Assembly (NCBI GenBank): GCA_020024215.1
Contig: JAHHUC010000011.1
Coordinates: forward strand, 1-40,314
Length of the DNA: 40,314 nucleotides
DNA from: Oscillospiraceae bacterium
GTDB lineage: Bacteria > Bacillota > Clostridia > Oscillospirales > Ruminococcaceae
Direction of reading: 5' to 3'
The first letter of the stretch is position 1. Every line of letters starts with the position of its first letter. This document shows positions 1 through 6,465 of the stretch, one piece after another. The notes beneath the pieces were generated by a model. The model saw only the letters and a list, made by a program, of their open reading frames with translations. It was not told the DNA's origin and made no database searches. Made by a program: the position numbers and the translations under genes.

Positions 1-53
1 AACCCACGTGTTCAGCTTGGAAGGCTGACATTCTACCATTGAACTACACCCGC
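1..53 (-). tRNA. tRNA-Gly(TCC), 5' part; 3' end lies outside the window
   Basis: On the minus strand the gene starts at 53 with GCGGGTG (acceptor stem), followed by TAGTTCAATGGTAGAAT, which is the D-arm pattern typical of bacterial tRNA-Gly. The anticodon arm has loop CTTCCAA, giving anticodon TCC, which reads GGA/GGG glycine codons. The sequence continues through the variable region into the first bases of the T arm (GTGGGTT) and then runs off the window. Everything visible fits a normal tRNA; the 3' T arm, acceptor strand and CCA cannot be assessed. Confidence 0.93.
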
Positions 54-103
54 ATATTAAGCCCTGAGATAAGCTTTATATTGCTCTCTCACCGGCGAAG
101 TCT

Positions 104-132
104 ATTTTAGCAAATTTAATGCTGTTTGTCAA
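104..132 (-). promoter_or_regulatory. sigma-A promoter of the tRNA-Gly gene
   Basis: On the minus strand, TTGACA (132-127) is followed by a 17-bp spacer and TAAAAT (109-104), with a TG one base upstream of the -10 (extended -10). Transcription would start near 97, leaving about 44 nt before the tRNA 5' end. Match to consensus is seen directly; use is inferred. Confidence 0.75.
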
Positions 133-334
133 CACTTTTTTAAAAAAAGTTTTTGAAACTAAAAATGAGCAGCTGCACACCGCCTTTTTAAATTCCTGTA
201 ATATCACTATACTGTATTTTCAGAAAAAATCAAGCCCTATTTTAAAAAAACAGCATTTTCTGCACACCCTTTTATAGCTTTGGCTGTTCCTTGCAAAAAA
301 AGGGGGAAAAGTTCTTTAAACCGCTTAAAAGCTA
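133..334. other. AT-rich intergenic stretch
   Basis: Between the divergent tRNA and rpsF promoters. It holds runs of A and T but no ORF with a ribosome binding site, no convincing hairpin and no recognised RNA motif. I see nothing here beyond spacer DNA. Confidence 0.5.
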
Positions 335-363
335 TTGACATGAGAGTGATAATCTGATATATT
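335..363 (+). promoter_or_regulatory. sigma-A promoter of rpsF-ssb-rpsR
   Basis: Perfect -35 TTGACA (335-340), 17-bp spacer, -10 TATATT (358-363). Start would be near 370, giving a leader of about 105 nt before rpsF. It is the only strong promoter upstream of the operon. Confidence 0.85.
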
Positions 364-375
364 TCATATGTTATG

Positions 376-452
376 CTTTATCCTTGCGGATAAGTGCATT
401 ATCCGCTAAAAAAGCGATATCCTTGCCCTCTTTTTTAAGGTGAGGGCCATAT
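376..452 (+). promoter_or_regulatory. Structured rpsF leader, candidate autoregulatory element
   Basis: The leader holds TTATCC (378-383), GGATAA (388-393) and TTATCC (399-404). The middle segment can pair with either flank: 378-383/388-393 (loop TTGC) or 386-393/399-406 (8 bp, loop GTGCA). These two hairpins exclude each other. Closer to the gene, GCCCTC (425-430) pairs with GAGGGC (442-447) and ATAT (417-420) with ATAT (449-452), leaving an asymmetric CCTT bulge just ahead of the Shine-Dalgarno (461-467). Leaders of rpsF operons are known targets of the S6:S18 complex, which binds a bulged hairpin with a CCG element. The bulge here is CC-rich but not CCG, so identity with that motif is only a suggestion. 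Confidence 0.4.
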
Positions 453-474
453 GACCAGAAGGAGGTGTTTTGAA

Positions 475-771
475 ATGGCAAAATTACAGGCAAATTACGA
501 AACAGTTGCGATTTTCAATTTATCTAAGGGTGAAGAGGCAGTGACCAATCTCTGCGAAAAGTTCAAGTCTCTCATCTCTGAAAACGGAACAATCACAAAC
601 GTGGAAGAATGGGGAAGGAAGAGACTGGCTTATCCTATCATGGATGAGAACGAGGGCTTCTACCTTTTCATCGAGTTCAATTCCAAGCCCGATTTCCCTG
701 CCGAGCTTGATCGTGTTTACAAGATTACAGACGGCGTTCTCCGTTCACTCATTGTTGAGAAAGGTGAATAA
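475..771 (+). CDS. rpsF: 30S ribosomal protein S6
   Basis: A 98-residue protein of the size usual for S6 (about 95-100). It has the S6 order: an N-terminal YETVAIF strand, a helix, the WGRKRLAYPI segment around residue 47, the GFYLFIEF strand, and a C-terminal helix leading to VLRSLIVEK. S6 binds 16S rRNA on the platform of the small subunit as a heterodimer with S18, encoded two genes downstream. An in-frame ATG exists at 451, but GGAGGTG at 461-467 points to the ATG at 475 with normal spacing, and the extra eight residues (MTRRRCFE) do not belong to the family. First gene of the classic rpsF-ssb-rpsR operon; its strong promoter and folded leader suggest control at the leader. Confidence 0.97.
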   Translation: MAKLQANYETVAIFNLSKGEEAVTNLCEKFKSLISENGTITNVEEWGRKRLAYPIMDENEGFYLFIEFNSKPDFPAELDRVYKITDGVLRSLIVEKGE

Positions 772-787
772 TCAAGAGGTGATTTGA

Positions 788-1255
788 ATGTTGAATAAAG
801 CGATTTTAATAGGACGTTTAGTTGTGGATCCTGAACTAAAGACCACCCCTCAGGGCACAAATGTCTGCACCTTCCGCATTGCGGTGGACAGACCCTTTAC
901 AGCCAAGGGAGCTGAAAGAAAATCGGATTTTCTCAACATAGTCGCCTGGAGACAAAATGCTGAATTTGTCAGCAGATTTTTCCAAAAGGGAAGACTTATC
1001 GGAGTTGAAGGCTCCATACAGTCAAGGGACTATCAGGATAAGGACGGCAACCGCCGCTATGTCACAGAAATTGTGGCAGAGCGCTGCTTCTTTGTGGATT
1101 CCAAGCCTCAGGGCGGAGCTTCCTACAACGATGAGCCGAGGGAATTTACTCCCTATCAAAAGGCTGAAACCCCCTCATTTGCAGGCGGTGCTGCCTATGA
1201 GAGCGGTTCAGGCAGCGACTTTGAGATAGTTGACGATGATGACCTCCCCTTTTAA
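788..1255 (+). CDS. ssb: Single-stranded DNA-binding protein
   Basis: A 155-residue SSB. The N-terminal 105 or so residues form the OB fold, with the MLNKAILIGRLVVDPELK start and the FLNIVAWRQNAEF and YVTEIVAE segments typical of the family. A low-complexity linker rich in Gly, Ser and Tyr follows. The acidic tip ends in DDDDLPF, the conserved tail that docks replication and repair partners. SSB coats single-stranded DNA as a tetramer. The gene follows rpsF by 16 nt, has AAGAGGTGATT as its binding site, and is cotranscribed with rpsF and rpsR, the usual arrangement in Bacillota. Nothing unusual. Confidence 0.97.
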   Translation: MLNKAILIGRLVVDPELKTTPQGTNVCTFRIAVDRPFTAKGAERKSDFLNIVAWRQNAEFVSRFFQKGRLIGVEGSIQSRDYQDKDGNRRYVTEIVAERCFFVDSKPQGGASYNDEPREFTPYQKAETPSFAGGAAYESGSGSDFEIVDDDDLPF

Positions 1256-1298
1256 CTAAAGAAACGGGTTTTGATATTACAGTAAGGAGTTGAATAAA

Positions 1299-1556
1299 TT
1301 GGCATTTGAGAAGAGCGAAGGACGCGAATTTCGTCCCCACAACAGAAAGAGCAGAAAAAAGGTTTGCGCTTTCTGCACAGATAAAGTAACCAGCATAGAT
1401 TATAAGGATGTAAACAAGCTTCGCAGATATCTTTCCGACAGAGGCAAGATTGTTCCCAGAAGAGTGACAGGAACCTGTGCAAGACATCAGCGTCAGATCA
1501 CAGTGGCAATCAAGAGAGCAAGACATCTTGCACTTTTGCCCTATACAACCGACTAA
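1299..1556 (+). CDS. rpsR: 30S ribosomal protein S18
   Basis: An 85-residue S18, with the core KLRRYLSDRGKIVPRRVTG followed by TCARHQRQITVAIKRARHLALLP. It carries CAFC near residue 25 and a further Cys-x-x-His in GTCARH, so it looks like the cysteine-containing (zinc-binding, C+) form of S18. It pairs with S6 in the 30S platform. I chose TTG at 1299 because AAGGAG (1284-1289) lies 9 nt ahead; the in-frame TTG at 1290 would overlap that site. Last gene of the operon, followed directly by a terminator. Confidence 0.95.
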   Translation: MAFEKSEGREFRPHNRKSRKKVCAFCTDKVTSIDYKDVNKLRRYLSDRGKIVPRRVTGTCARHQRQITVAIKRARHLALLPYTTD

Positions 1557-1562
1557 TTTTAC

Positions 1563-1588
1563 GAGCCGCCTTGTGCGGCTCTTTTTTT
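1563..1588 (+). terminator. Rho-independent terminator of the rpsF operon
   Basis: GAGCCGC (1563-1569), a 5-nt loop, GCGGCTC (1575-1581) and then seven T. A compact, textbook intrinsic terminator directly after rpsR. Confidence 0.92.
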
Positions 1589-1632
1589 GTTTTAGGATGA
1601 GGGAAGAATATTCAAAAGCAATTCTTATTCGG

Positions 1633-1661
1633 TTGTTTTTAATTTATATTTATGCTATAAT
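1633..1661 (+). promoter_or_regulatory. sigma-A promoter of the DtxR-type regulator
   Basis: -35 TTGTTT (1633-1638), 17-bp spacer, -10 TATAAT (1656-1661) with an upstream TGC extended -10. The leader is about 115 nt and holds an AT-only 10-bp hairpin (1683-1692 with 1696-1705), a possible operator or simply AT-rich symmetry. Confidence 0.75.
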
Positions 1662-1781
1662 ATGAAAAAGCTTATACAATATACATTTTTTAAAATAAAA
1701 AATGTCCGGCTGCCACAGGCAATTTTTCTCTTCTCATATGCTATGGCAAAAATAATATGTAAAATAAAGGAAGTGCTTTGA

Positions 1782-2156
1782 TTGGCATCGAGAACCCAGT
1801 CCTCCGAGGATTATTTAGAAACCATACTTATACTTCGTGAACACTTGGGAAATGTAAGATCCATTGATATAGTTAATGAAACAGGCTACACCAAGCCCAG
1901 CATTAGCGTAGCCATGAAAAAGCTGCGCCATAACGGGCTTATAACTATGGATAGATCCGGATATATTTATCTCACTCCCGACGGCGAAAAAATTGCGACA
2001 GAGACATACAACAAGCACTGTCTGCTTAAAAAATTCTTTATGTCCTTGGGTGTGTCAGAAAGCACAGCCGAAGAGGATGCCTGCAAAATAGAGCATGAGA
2101 TAAGCCGTGAAACCATCATGTGCATTATAAAAAGCCAGAATGAGAGGGAAAAATAA
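1782..2156 (+). CDS. DtxR/MntR-family metal-dependent transcriptional regulator
   Basis: A 124-residue regulator with the N-terminal winged helix-turn-helix (SSEDYLETILIL, VNETGYTKPSISVAMKKLRHNGLI) and the metal-binding dimerisation helices. A KH near residue 78 and the CKIEHEIS segment near residue 107 supply the Cys, Glu and His ligands expected of DtxR/MntR proteins. The position four residues after that first His is Lys, where DtxR and MntR have Glu, so one of the two metal sites may be altered. It lacks the C-terminal SH3/FeoA domain, so its length is MntR-like. The start is TTG with AAAGGAAG upstream. No metal transporter lies nearby, so its regulon is elsewhere; iron versus manganese cannot be decided. 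Confidence 0.88.
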   Translation: MASRTQSSEDYLETILILREHLGNVRSIDIVNETGYTKPSISVAMKKLRHNGLITMDRSGYIYLTPDGEKIATETYNKHCLLKKFFMSLGVSESTAEEDACKIEHEISRETIMCIIKSQNEREK

Positions 2157-2284
2157 AAGGACTTATTAGATAGGCTCATCTGTGCCCTTACATTTAAGGA
2201 CACACCCCTTATAAATTTTAGCTTTGTGCTGTCATTTAAAAACAGCTTATTTTCTTGTGCCGCTTTCTCGCTTTCATATTGTTG

Positions 2285-2304
2285 CAAGGCCTTTAAAAGC
2301 CTTG
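2285..2304 (+). terminator. Possible weak hairpin downstream of the DtxR-type gene
   Basis: CAAGGC (2285-2290) pairs with GCCTTG (2299-2304) across an AT loop, followed after nine bases by five T. A poor terminator. The rest of 2157-2392 shows no gene with a ribosome binding site. Confidence 0.3.
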
Positions 2305-2392
2305 AATATCACTTTTTCCGAAAAGCTTTATAAAATGGCCCTCTGTATTACAATTTAAAATGATTTTTATTTCTCCTTTAGGATTAAAAATA

Positions 2393-2425
2393 AAAGGTCT
2401 GTTCACTGTGAACAGACCTTTTTAT
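2393..2425. terminator. Bidirectional terminator between the regulator gene and lysA
   Basis: A near-perfect 14-bp inverted repeat: AAAGGTCTGTTCAC (2393-2406) against GTGAACAGACCTTT (2408-2421). It has T runs on both outer sides (TTTTTAT on plus, TTTTATTTTTA on minus). It lies 24 bp past the lysA stop and would also stop plus-strand transcription from the regulator gene. Confidence 0.9.
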
Positions 2426-2448
2426 CCGTATAAAGCTTTTTGCATAGG

Positions 2449-3738
2449 CTAAAGTTTGCAGTCATTTTCCCAAAGGCTTTCTATGCTCTGTCTTTTTATA
2501 ATAAGCCTGCTTTCTGCATTTTCGGTCATAACCACTGCCGGCTTGGTGTGCATATTGTAATTTGATGCCATGCTGTAACAATAAGCCCCTGTTGAGAACA
2601 CCGCCAGAAGATCTCCCCGCTTTAATTTCGGCAAACTTATGTCCTTTATAAGTATGTCGCCTGATTCGCAGGCATTTCCGCATATTGTTATTGTTTCCAT
2701 ATCCTCAGCTGCTACATTTTCTGCATTTACCGCCGTATATAAAGCATCATAAAGGGCAGGCCTTATGTTGTCTGTCATCCCTCCGTCAACAGCTGCATAT
2801 TTTCTCACACCGGGTATTTCCTTTATGCTTCCTATTGTGTAAAGCGTGACTGCCGCCTCTCCCACAATGCTTCTGCCCGGCTCTATTACAACCGAAGGCA
2901 CAGCCATACCCATTTTATCAAAGCCCTCTGTTATCAGCTTCATAACAGCATCCAGAAAGCTGCTATATGAAGGTCTTATATCCTTTGGAGTATATTTTAT
3001 TCCAAAGCCGCCGCCTATGTTAAGCTCCTTTGGTATAAAGCCGTATTTCGCATTAAGCTCATTTATCAAATCCAAAAGCACCACGGTTGCCTTGATGTGG
3101 GAGGAATTTTCCAAAAGCTGGCTGCCCACATGAAAATGAAAGCCCAGAAGTCTTATATAGGGGGAATTTAAAGCTCTTTCAAAAATCGGGTTGAAAATTT
3201 TTCTCTCCAAGGGGATTCCGAATTTTGAATCTATATGACCGGTTGTTATATACCTGTGTGTGTGGCTGTCTACACCGGGGGAAATTCTCAAAAGGCAGCT
3301 TGCGGTTTTGTTCTGCCTTTTACATTCTGCCTCCAAAAGCTCCAGCTCATCTGTGCCGTCAACAATGACCCTCCCCACATCCCTTTTTACTATCTCGCTT
3401 ATCTCCTCTTTGCTTTTGTTGTTGCCGTTAAATTCTATTCTTTCAGCAGGAAAGCCCGCCTTTAAAGCAAGGGCTAACTCCCCCATTGAAACCACATCCA
3501 GAGAAAGCCCCTCCTCCTTTATGATTCTGCACATTTCAAGGCAGAGAAAGGCCTTTGCAGCATAGGCGCATTTGGTTCCGGGATATTTTTCCAAAAAATC
3601 CCGCTTTATTTCTCCAATCCTCTTTTTAATATCCGACCTTGAATAAACAATAAGCGGAGTTTTGTAGCTTTCCCTTAATTCTGAGCAGCTCACACCGTCA
3701 ATAAATAATCTGTTGTTTTCCACTGTTTTCATTTTCAA
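2449..3738 (-). CDS. lysA: Diaminopimelate decarboxylase
   Basis: A 429-residue fold-type III PLP enzyme that decarboxylates meso-DAP to L-lysine, the last step of the pathway. The PLP lysine is K62 in CAYAAKAF. The glycine-rich phosphate loop NIGGGFGIKY lies near residue 240, EPGRSIVGEA near residue 287, and the CGNACESGDIL substrate motif near residue 350 supplies the active-site Cys from the partner subunit. It is last in the dapA-dapB-ddh-lysA operon, 7 nt after ddh. The annotated start is a TTG; an ATG two codons on (3732) is equally possible, since AAGGGAAA serves either. A strong terminator follows. Confidence 0.96.
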   Translation of the reverse strand: MKMKTVENNRLFIDGVSCSELRESYKTPLIVYSRSDIKKRIGEIKRDFLEKYPGTKCAYAAKAFLCLEMCRIIKEEGLSLDVVSMGELALALKAGFPAERIEFNGNNKSKEEISEIVKRDVGRVIVDGTDELELLEAECKRQNKTASCLLRISPGVDSHTHRYITTGHIDSKFGIPLERKIFNPIFERALNSPYIRLLGFHFHVGSQLLENSSHIKATVVLLDLINELNAKYGFIPKELNIGGGFGIKYTPKDIRPSYSSFLDAVMKLITEGFDKMGMAVPSVVIEPGRSIVGEAAVTLYTIGSIKEIPGVRKYAAVDGGMTDNIRPALYDALYTAVNAENVAAEDMETITICGNACESGDILIKDISLPKLKRGDLLAVFSTGAYCYSMASNYNMHTKPAVVMTENAESRLIIKRQSIESLWENDCKL

Positions 3739-3745
3739 ATTTCCC

Positions 3746-4702
3746 TTATAAAAATTTTAGTGTATCCTCCCCCATTATAAGCCATTTTGGCTTGATATCA
3801 AATATAGTTTTTGCACCAAAATCCCCCGATTTTTTCATTATATGCACCGCCCTTGCAAGCGACAGCAGTATTCTTGCCGTAAAATCCGGGTTAGATTCCA
3901 TATTAAGGTAAAATTCCATAAGCGCTCCGTCAGCTGCATTGGGATAATTGCTTATAACAGCTCCCTTGTGCGCCATATGCTGCTTTCTCCTTTCAATCTC
4001 CTCACAGCTTGTAAAATTCACCTCTGTGTCATAGCCCTTAAAATAGATTTCTGTATTTTTGATTTTTTCTGCAATGCTCTCTCTGTCCGCCCCCTCCTTT
4101 AAGCAAACAAAGCACCGCCTTTTGTGCATATTGAATTTATCAAGTCCTGCAAAATTTCCTTCTTTGACGGCATTGACTGCATTTTCATCCGGTATGGTGT
4201 ATTCAATTGCGTCCTGCACACCATTTACAGACCTTATGACACTGCTGTGTCCCTGACTTACACCCTCCCCCCAAAAGGTAAAGCACCTCCCAAATGGGTT
4301 AAAAGCGCTGTCAATAAGCCTTATGAGGGAAAAAAGTCCGGGGTCCCAGCCTGCGCAGATAAGGGCTGTTTTTTTGTTTCTTTTTGAGGAGCGATCAACG
4401 CTTAAAAAATGCTCCCTTACATTTTCGTGCATATCAAAGCCTTCAACTATATTGAAATGCTGTGAGAGATAGGGGGAAAAGGCTCTTAAATCGCTGCTTG
4501 ACATTGTAAGCAGCAGCACATCTATGCAGGACTTGAAATTTTTTATTTCACTTAAAGGATAAACATCAGCACCCTCACAGCAGACAGCTGCCCCTCTTCT
4601 TGAAAATATGCCTGCACACTCAAGGTCGGGATATTCCTTCAATGCCCTTGCAGCTGCTCTGCCCAAGTTCCCAAGGCCGCATATTCCGATTGTTACAGCT
4701 AT
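3746..4702 (-). CDS. ddh: meso-Diaminopimelate dehydrogenase with apparent AUA start codon
   Basis: NADPH-dependent enzyme converting tetrahydrodipicolinate directly to meso-DAP. Family features include the SRRG phosphate-contact segment near residue 35, WDPGLFSLIRL and the FWGEGVSQGHS substrate loop. The Rossmann motif (GICGLGNLG) is encoded from 4690 to 4664. The first canonical in-frame start is a TTG at 4666, which would cut that motif off. The only in-frame codons between it and the upstream TGA (4720-4718) are non-canonical. ATA at 4702-4700 sits 7 nt after the purine-rich GAGGGAGGGG, overlaps the dapB stop, and gives MAVTIGICGLGNLGR at 318 residues, the usual family length. AUA initiation is my inference; AUC two to three codons on or a sequence error are the alternatives. 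Confidence 0.92.
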   Translation of the reverse strand: MAVTIGICGLGNLGRAAARALKEYPDLECAGIFSRRGAAVCCEGADVYPLSEIKNFKSCIDVLLLTMSSSDLRAFSPYLSQHFNIVEGFDMHENVREHFLSVDRSSKRNKKTALICAGWDPGLFSLIRLIDSAFNPFGRCFTFWGEGVSQGHSSVIRSVNGVQDAIEYTIPDENAVNAVKEGNFAGLDKFNMHKRRCFVCLKEGADRESIAEKIKNTEIYFKGYDTEVNFTSCEEIERRKQHMAHKGAVISNYPNAADGALMEFYLNMESNPDFTARILLSLARAVHIMKKSGDFGAKTIFDIKPKWLIMGEDTLKFL

Positions 4703-5367
4703 TTTTCTTCCCCTCCCTCAAGCATATCCCTCATGCTGTAAAGCCCCGGCTTTTTTCTGCTTATAAAAAGTGCCGCCTCAACAGCTCCCTGTGCAAAAAC
4801 AGCTCTGTCAGAGGCTGTATGCCTTATTTCTATGGTTTCTCCCTCGCCGGATAAAATTATTACATGGCAGCCCTTTACGCTTCCTAGCCTTAAGGATGCA
4901 ATATTATCTCTTTTAAGTGCCCTTGCAAGCTCTATTGCCGTTCCGGAGGGGGCATCCTTTTTATTTCTGTGGTGTATTTCTATTATCTGGATGTCATAGC
5001 TTTGATTTAAAAGCTCTGAATTCTCACCAAGCATTTTTTCAAGCAGGCATATTCCCCTGCTCATATTAAAGGAAAGAAAGACAGGTATGCTTTTGGATGC
5101 TTTTCTTATTTCCAGAAGCTCCTCATCAGAAAGTGCCGTTGTTCCTATGACAATCGGAATTTTATATTTCAAAGCCTTAAAGAGAGCTGTTCTCATCGCC
5201 TCTTTTGAGGAAAAATCTATTATAACCGCCTTTTTTATCTGCTCCTTTAAAAAATTATCCGTATCCCTTATGCCGCCTAAAAGATGACATTTCTCATTTT
5301 TTTCAGCGCTTTCAACAACCTCTTTCCCCATTCTGCCGCCTATGCCGCTGATTATAATATTTATCAT
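4699..5367 (-). CDS. dapB: 4-hydroxy-tetrahydrodipicolinate reductase
   Basis: A 222-residue DapB, slightly short for the family. The N-terminal nucleotide-binding motif is SGIGGRMGKEV (about residues 8-18). VIIDFSSKEA and VIGTTALSDEEL follow, and the catalytic/substrate motif EIHHRNKKDAPSGTA (about 133-147) includes the paired His and the Lys. It reduces hydroxy-tetrahydrodipicolinate to tetrahydrodipicolinate, which feeds Ddh. I start at ATG 5367: GGAGGTGAT is 7 nt upstream and the ATG overlaps the dapA stop (TGATG). A TTG one codon earlier is less well placed. Its stop codon overlaps the proposed ddh AUA start, which suggests translational coupling. Confidence 0.95.
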   Translation of the reverse strand: MINIIISGIGGRMGKEVVESAEKNEKCHLLGGIRDTDNFLKEQIKKAVIIDFSSKEAMRTALFKALKYKIPIVIGTTALSDEELLEIRKASKSIPVFLSFNMSRGICLLEKMLGENSELLNQSYDIQIIEIHHRNKKDAPSGTAIELARALKRDNIASLRLGSVKGCHVIILSGEGETIEIRHTASDRAVFAQGAVEAALFISRKKPGLYSMRDMLEGGEEK

Positions 5368-6248
5368 CAAATCACCTCCAGGCGCTCAAGCTCACATTTA
5401 AGACTTTCCATAAGCCTTTCATCCGGCAAACAAAGCGGCAGGCGATAGTTTGTCTTCAGCATGCCCATAAGGCCAAGGCACGCCTTTACGGCAATGGGAT
5501 TCACATCCTTGAACAACAGCTCTGTTATGTTTTTAAGGCTTTCAAAAATTTTATATGCCTGCTCCCTTTTGCCCTGTGCAAAGCAGCTTGTCATCTCGCT
5601 GCACTTTTGGGGAAGTATATTTGACACAACCGAAATTACGCCGTCTCCGCCCTTTTCCATCACATCCAAGGTTATGTCATCATTTCCCGAATAGATTGCA
5701 AAATCCTCTTTGCATAAACTTCTTATCTCATCAATTCTCTTTACATTTCCCGATGCCTCCTTTATGCCTTTGATATTTTCAATCTGCGAAAGCCTTTTGA
5801 CCATGTTGGGCTTTATGTCAACAGCTGTCCTTCCGGGAACATTGTAAAGTATAATCGGCAGGCTTGTTTGTGAGGCGATGGCTTGATAATGCAAAAAAAG
5901 TCCCTCCTCGCTGCATTTATTATAATAGGGAGTGACGATAAGCAGAGCATCTGCCCCTATTTTTTCTGCCTGCTGTGACATGAAAATTGCATGAAGAGTA
6001 TTGTTGCTGCCGGTTCCTGCAATAAACGGAACTCTTCCCCCTATCTTTTCCTTGCAGAATTGAAGCACACTTATATGCTCTTTATCGCTTAATGTGGATG
6101 CCTCTCCCGTGGTGCCGCAGACCAGAATTCCGTCTATTCTGCTTTTTATCTGAAAATCCAAAAGTTTTTCCAAACAATCAAAATCCACCCTTTTGTCGTC
6201 TGTAAAGGGTGTCACCAGCGCTGTGCAGCAGCCCTTGAAAATTTTCAA
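5367..6248 (-). CDS. dapA: 4-hydroxy-tetrahydrodipicolinate synthase
   Basis: A 293-residue class I aldolase that condenses pyruvate with aspartate semialdehyde, the committed step to DAP and lysine. It shows FKGCCTALVTPF at the start, CGTTGEASTLS (the two active-site Thr), YNVPGRTAVD (catalytic Tyr) and IKGIKEASGN (Schiff-base Lys). A GTG at 6257 lies inside the ribosome binding site GAGAGGTGA; the TTG at 6248 has correct spacing and gives the family-typical start. First gene of the operon. Feedback control by lysine is common in the family but cannot be judged here. I could not pick a convincing promoter in 6249-6383 or recognise a lysine riboswitch. Confidence 0.96.
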   Translation of the reverse strand: MKIFKGCCTALVTPFTDDKRVDFDCLEKLLDFQIKSRIDGILVCGTTGEASTLSDKEHISVLQFCKEKIGGRVPFIAGTGSNNTLHAIFMSQQAEKIGADALLIVTPYYNKCSEEGLFLHYQAIASQTSLPIILYNVPGRTAVDIKPNMVKRLSQIENIKGIKEASGNVKRIDEIRSLCKEDFAIYSGNDDITLDVMEKGGDGVISVVSNILPQKCSEMTSCFAQGKREQAYKIFESLKNITELLFKDVNPIAVKACLGLMGMLKTNYRLPLCLPDERLMESLKCELERLEVI

Positions 6249-6383
6249 AAAAATCACCTCTCAAATTTTCTTTATAATTTATATAAATATATGTATCACC
6301 ACTTTCCCTTTATCCATATTGCATAAATATTTGTGTTTGAATATTAGCCGTTTGCAATTTGTTCACTATTTATATATCTTGGA

Positions 6384-6412
6384 TTGACAAACCCTTTTTT
6401 AACTGCTATTAT
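6384..6412 (+). promoter_or_regulatory. sigma-A promoter of the NSS transporter gene
   Basis: TTGACA (6384-6389), 17-bp spacer, TATTAT (6407-6412). Start would be near 6419, giving a leader of about 45 nt. Excellent consensus match. Confidence 0.85.
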
Positions 6413-6465
6413 TGGAAGCAAATAATTTAACGGCTTAAAGCCCTAAACAAACTGGAGTGATAACT

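Noticed and set aside
4600..4720. Frameshift or truncation of ddh at its 5' end
   Set aside because: The reading frame stays open and encodes the complete Rossmann motif up to the ATA codon, with correct family length. Only a canonical start codon is missing.
2846..5773. Plus-strand ORFs opposite the dap operon
   Set aside because: They are shadows of lysA, ddh, dapB and dapA without ribosome binding sites.
6249..6383. Lysine riboswitch or T-box ahead of dapA
   Set aside because: The gap is only about 135 nt to the divergent promoter, AT-rich, without the helices or conserved boxes of either element.
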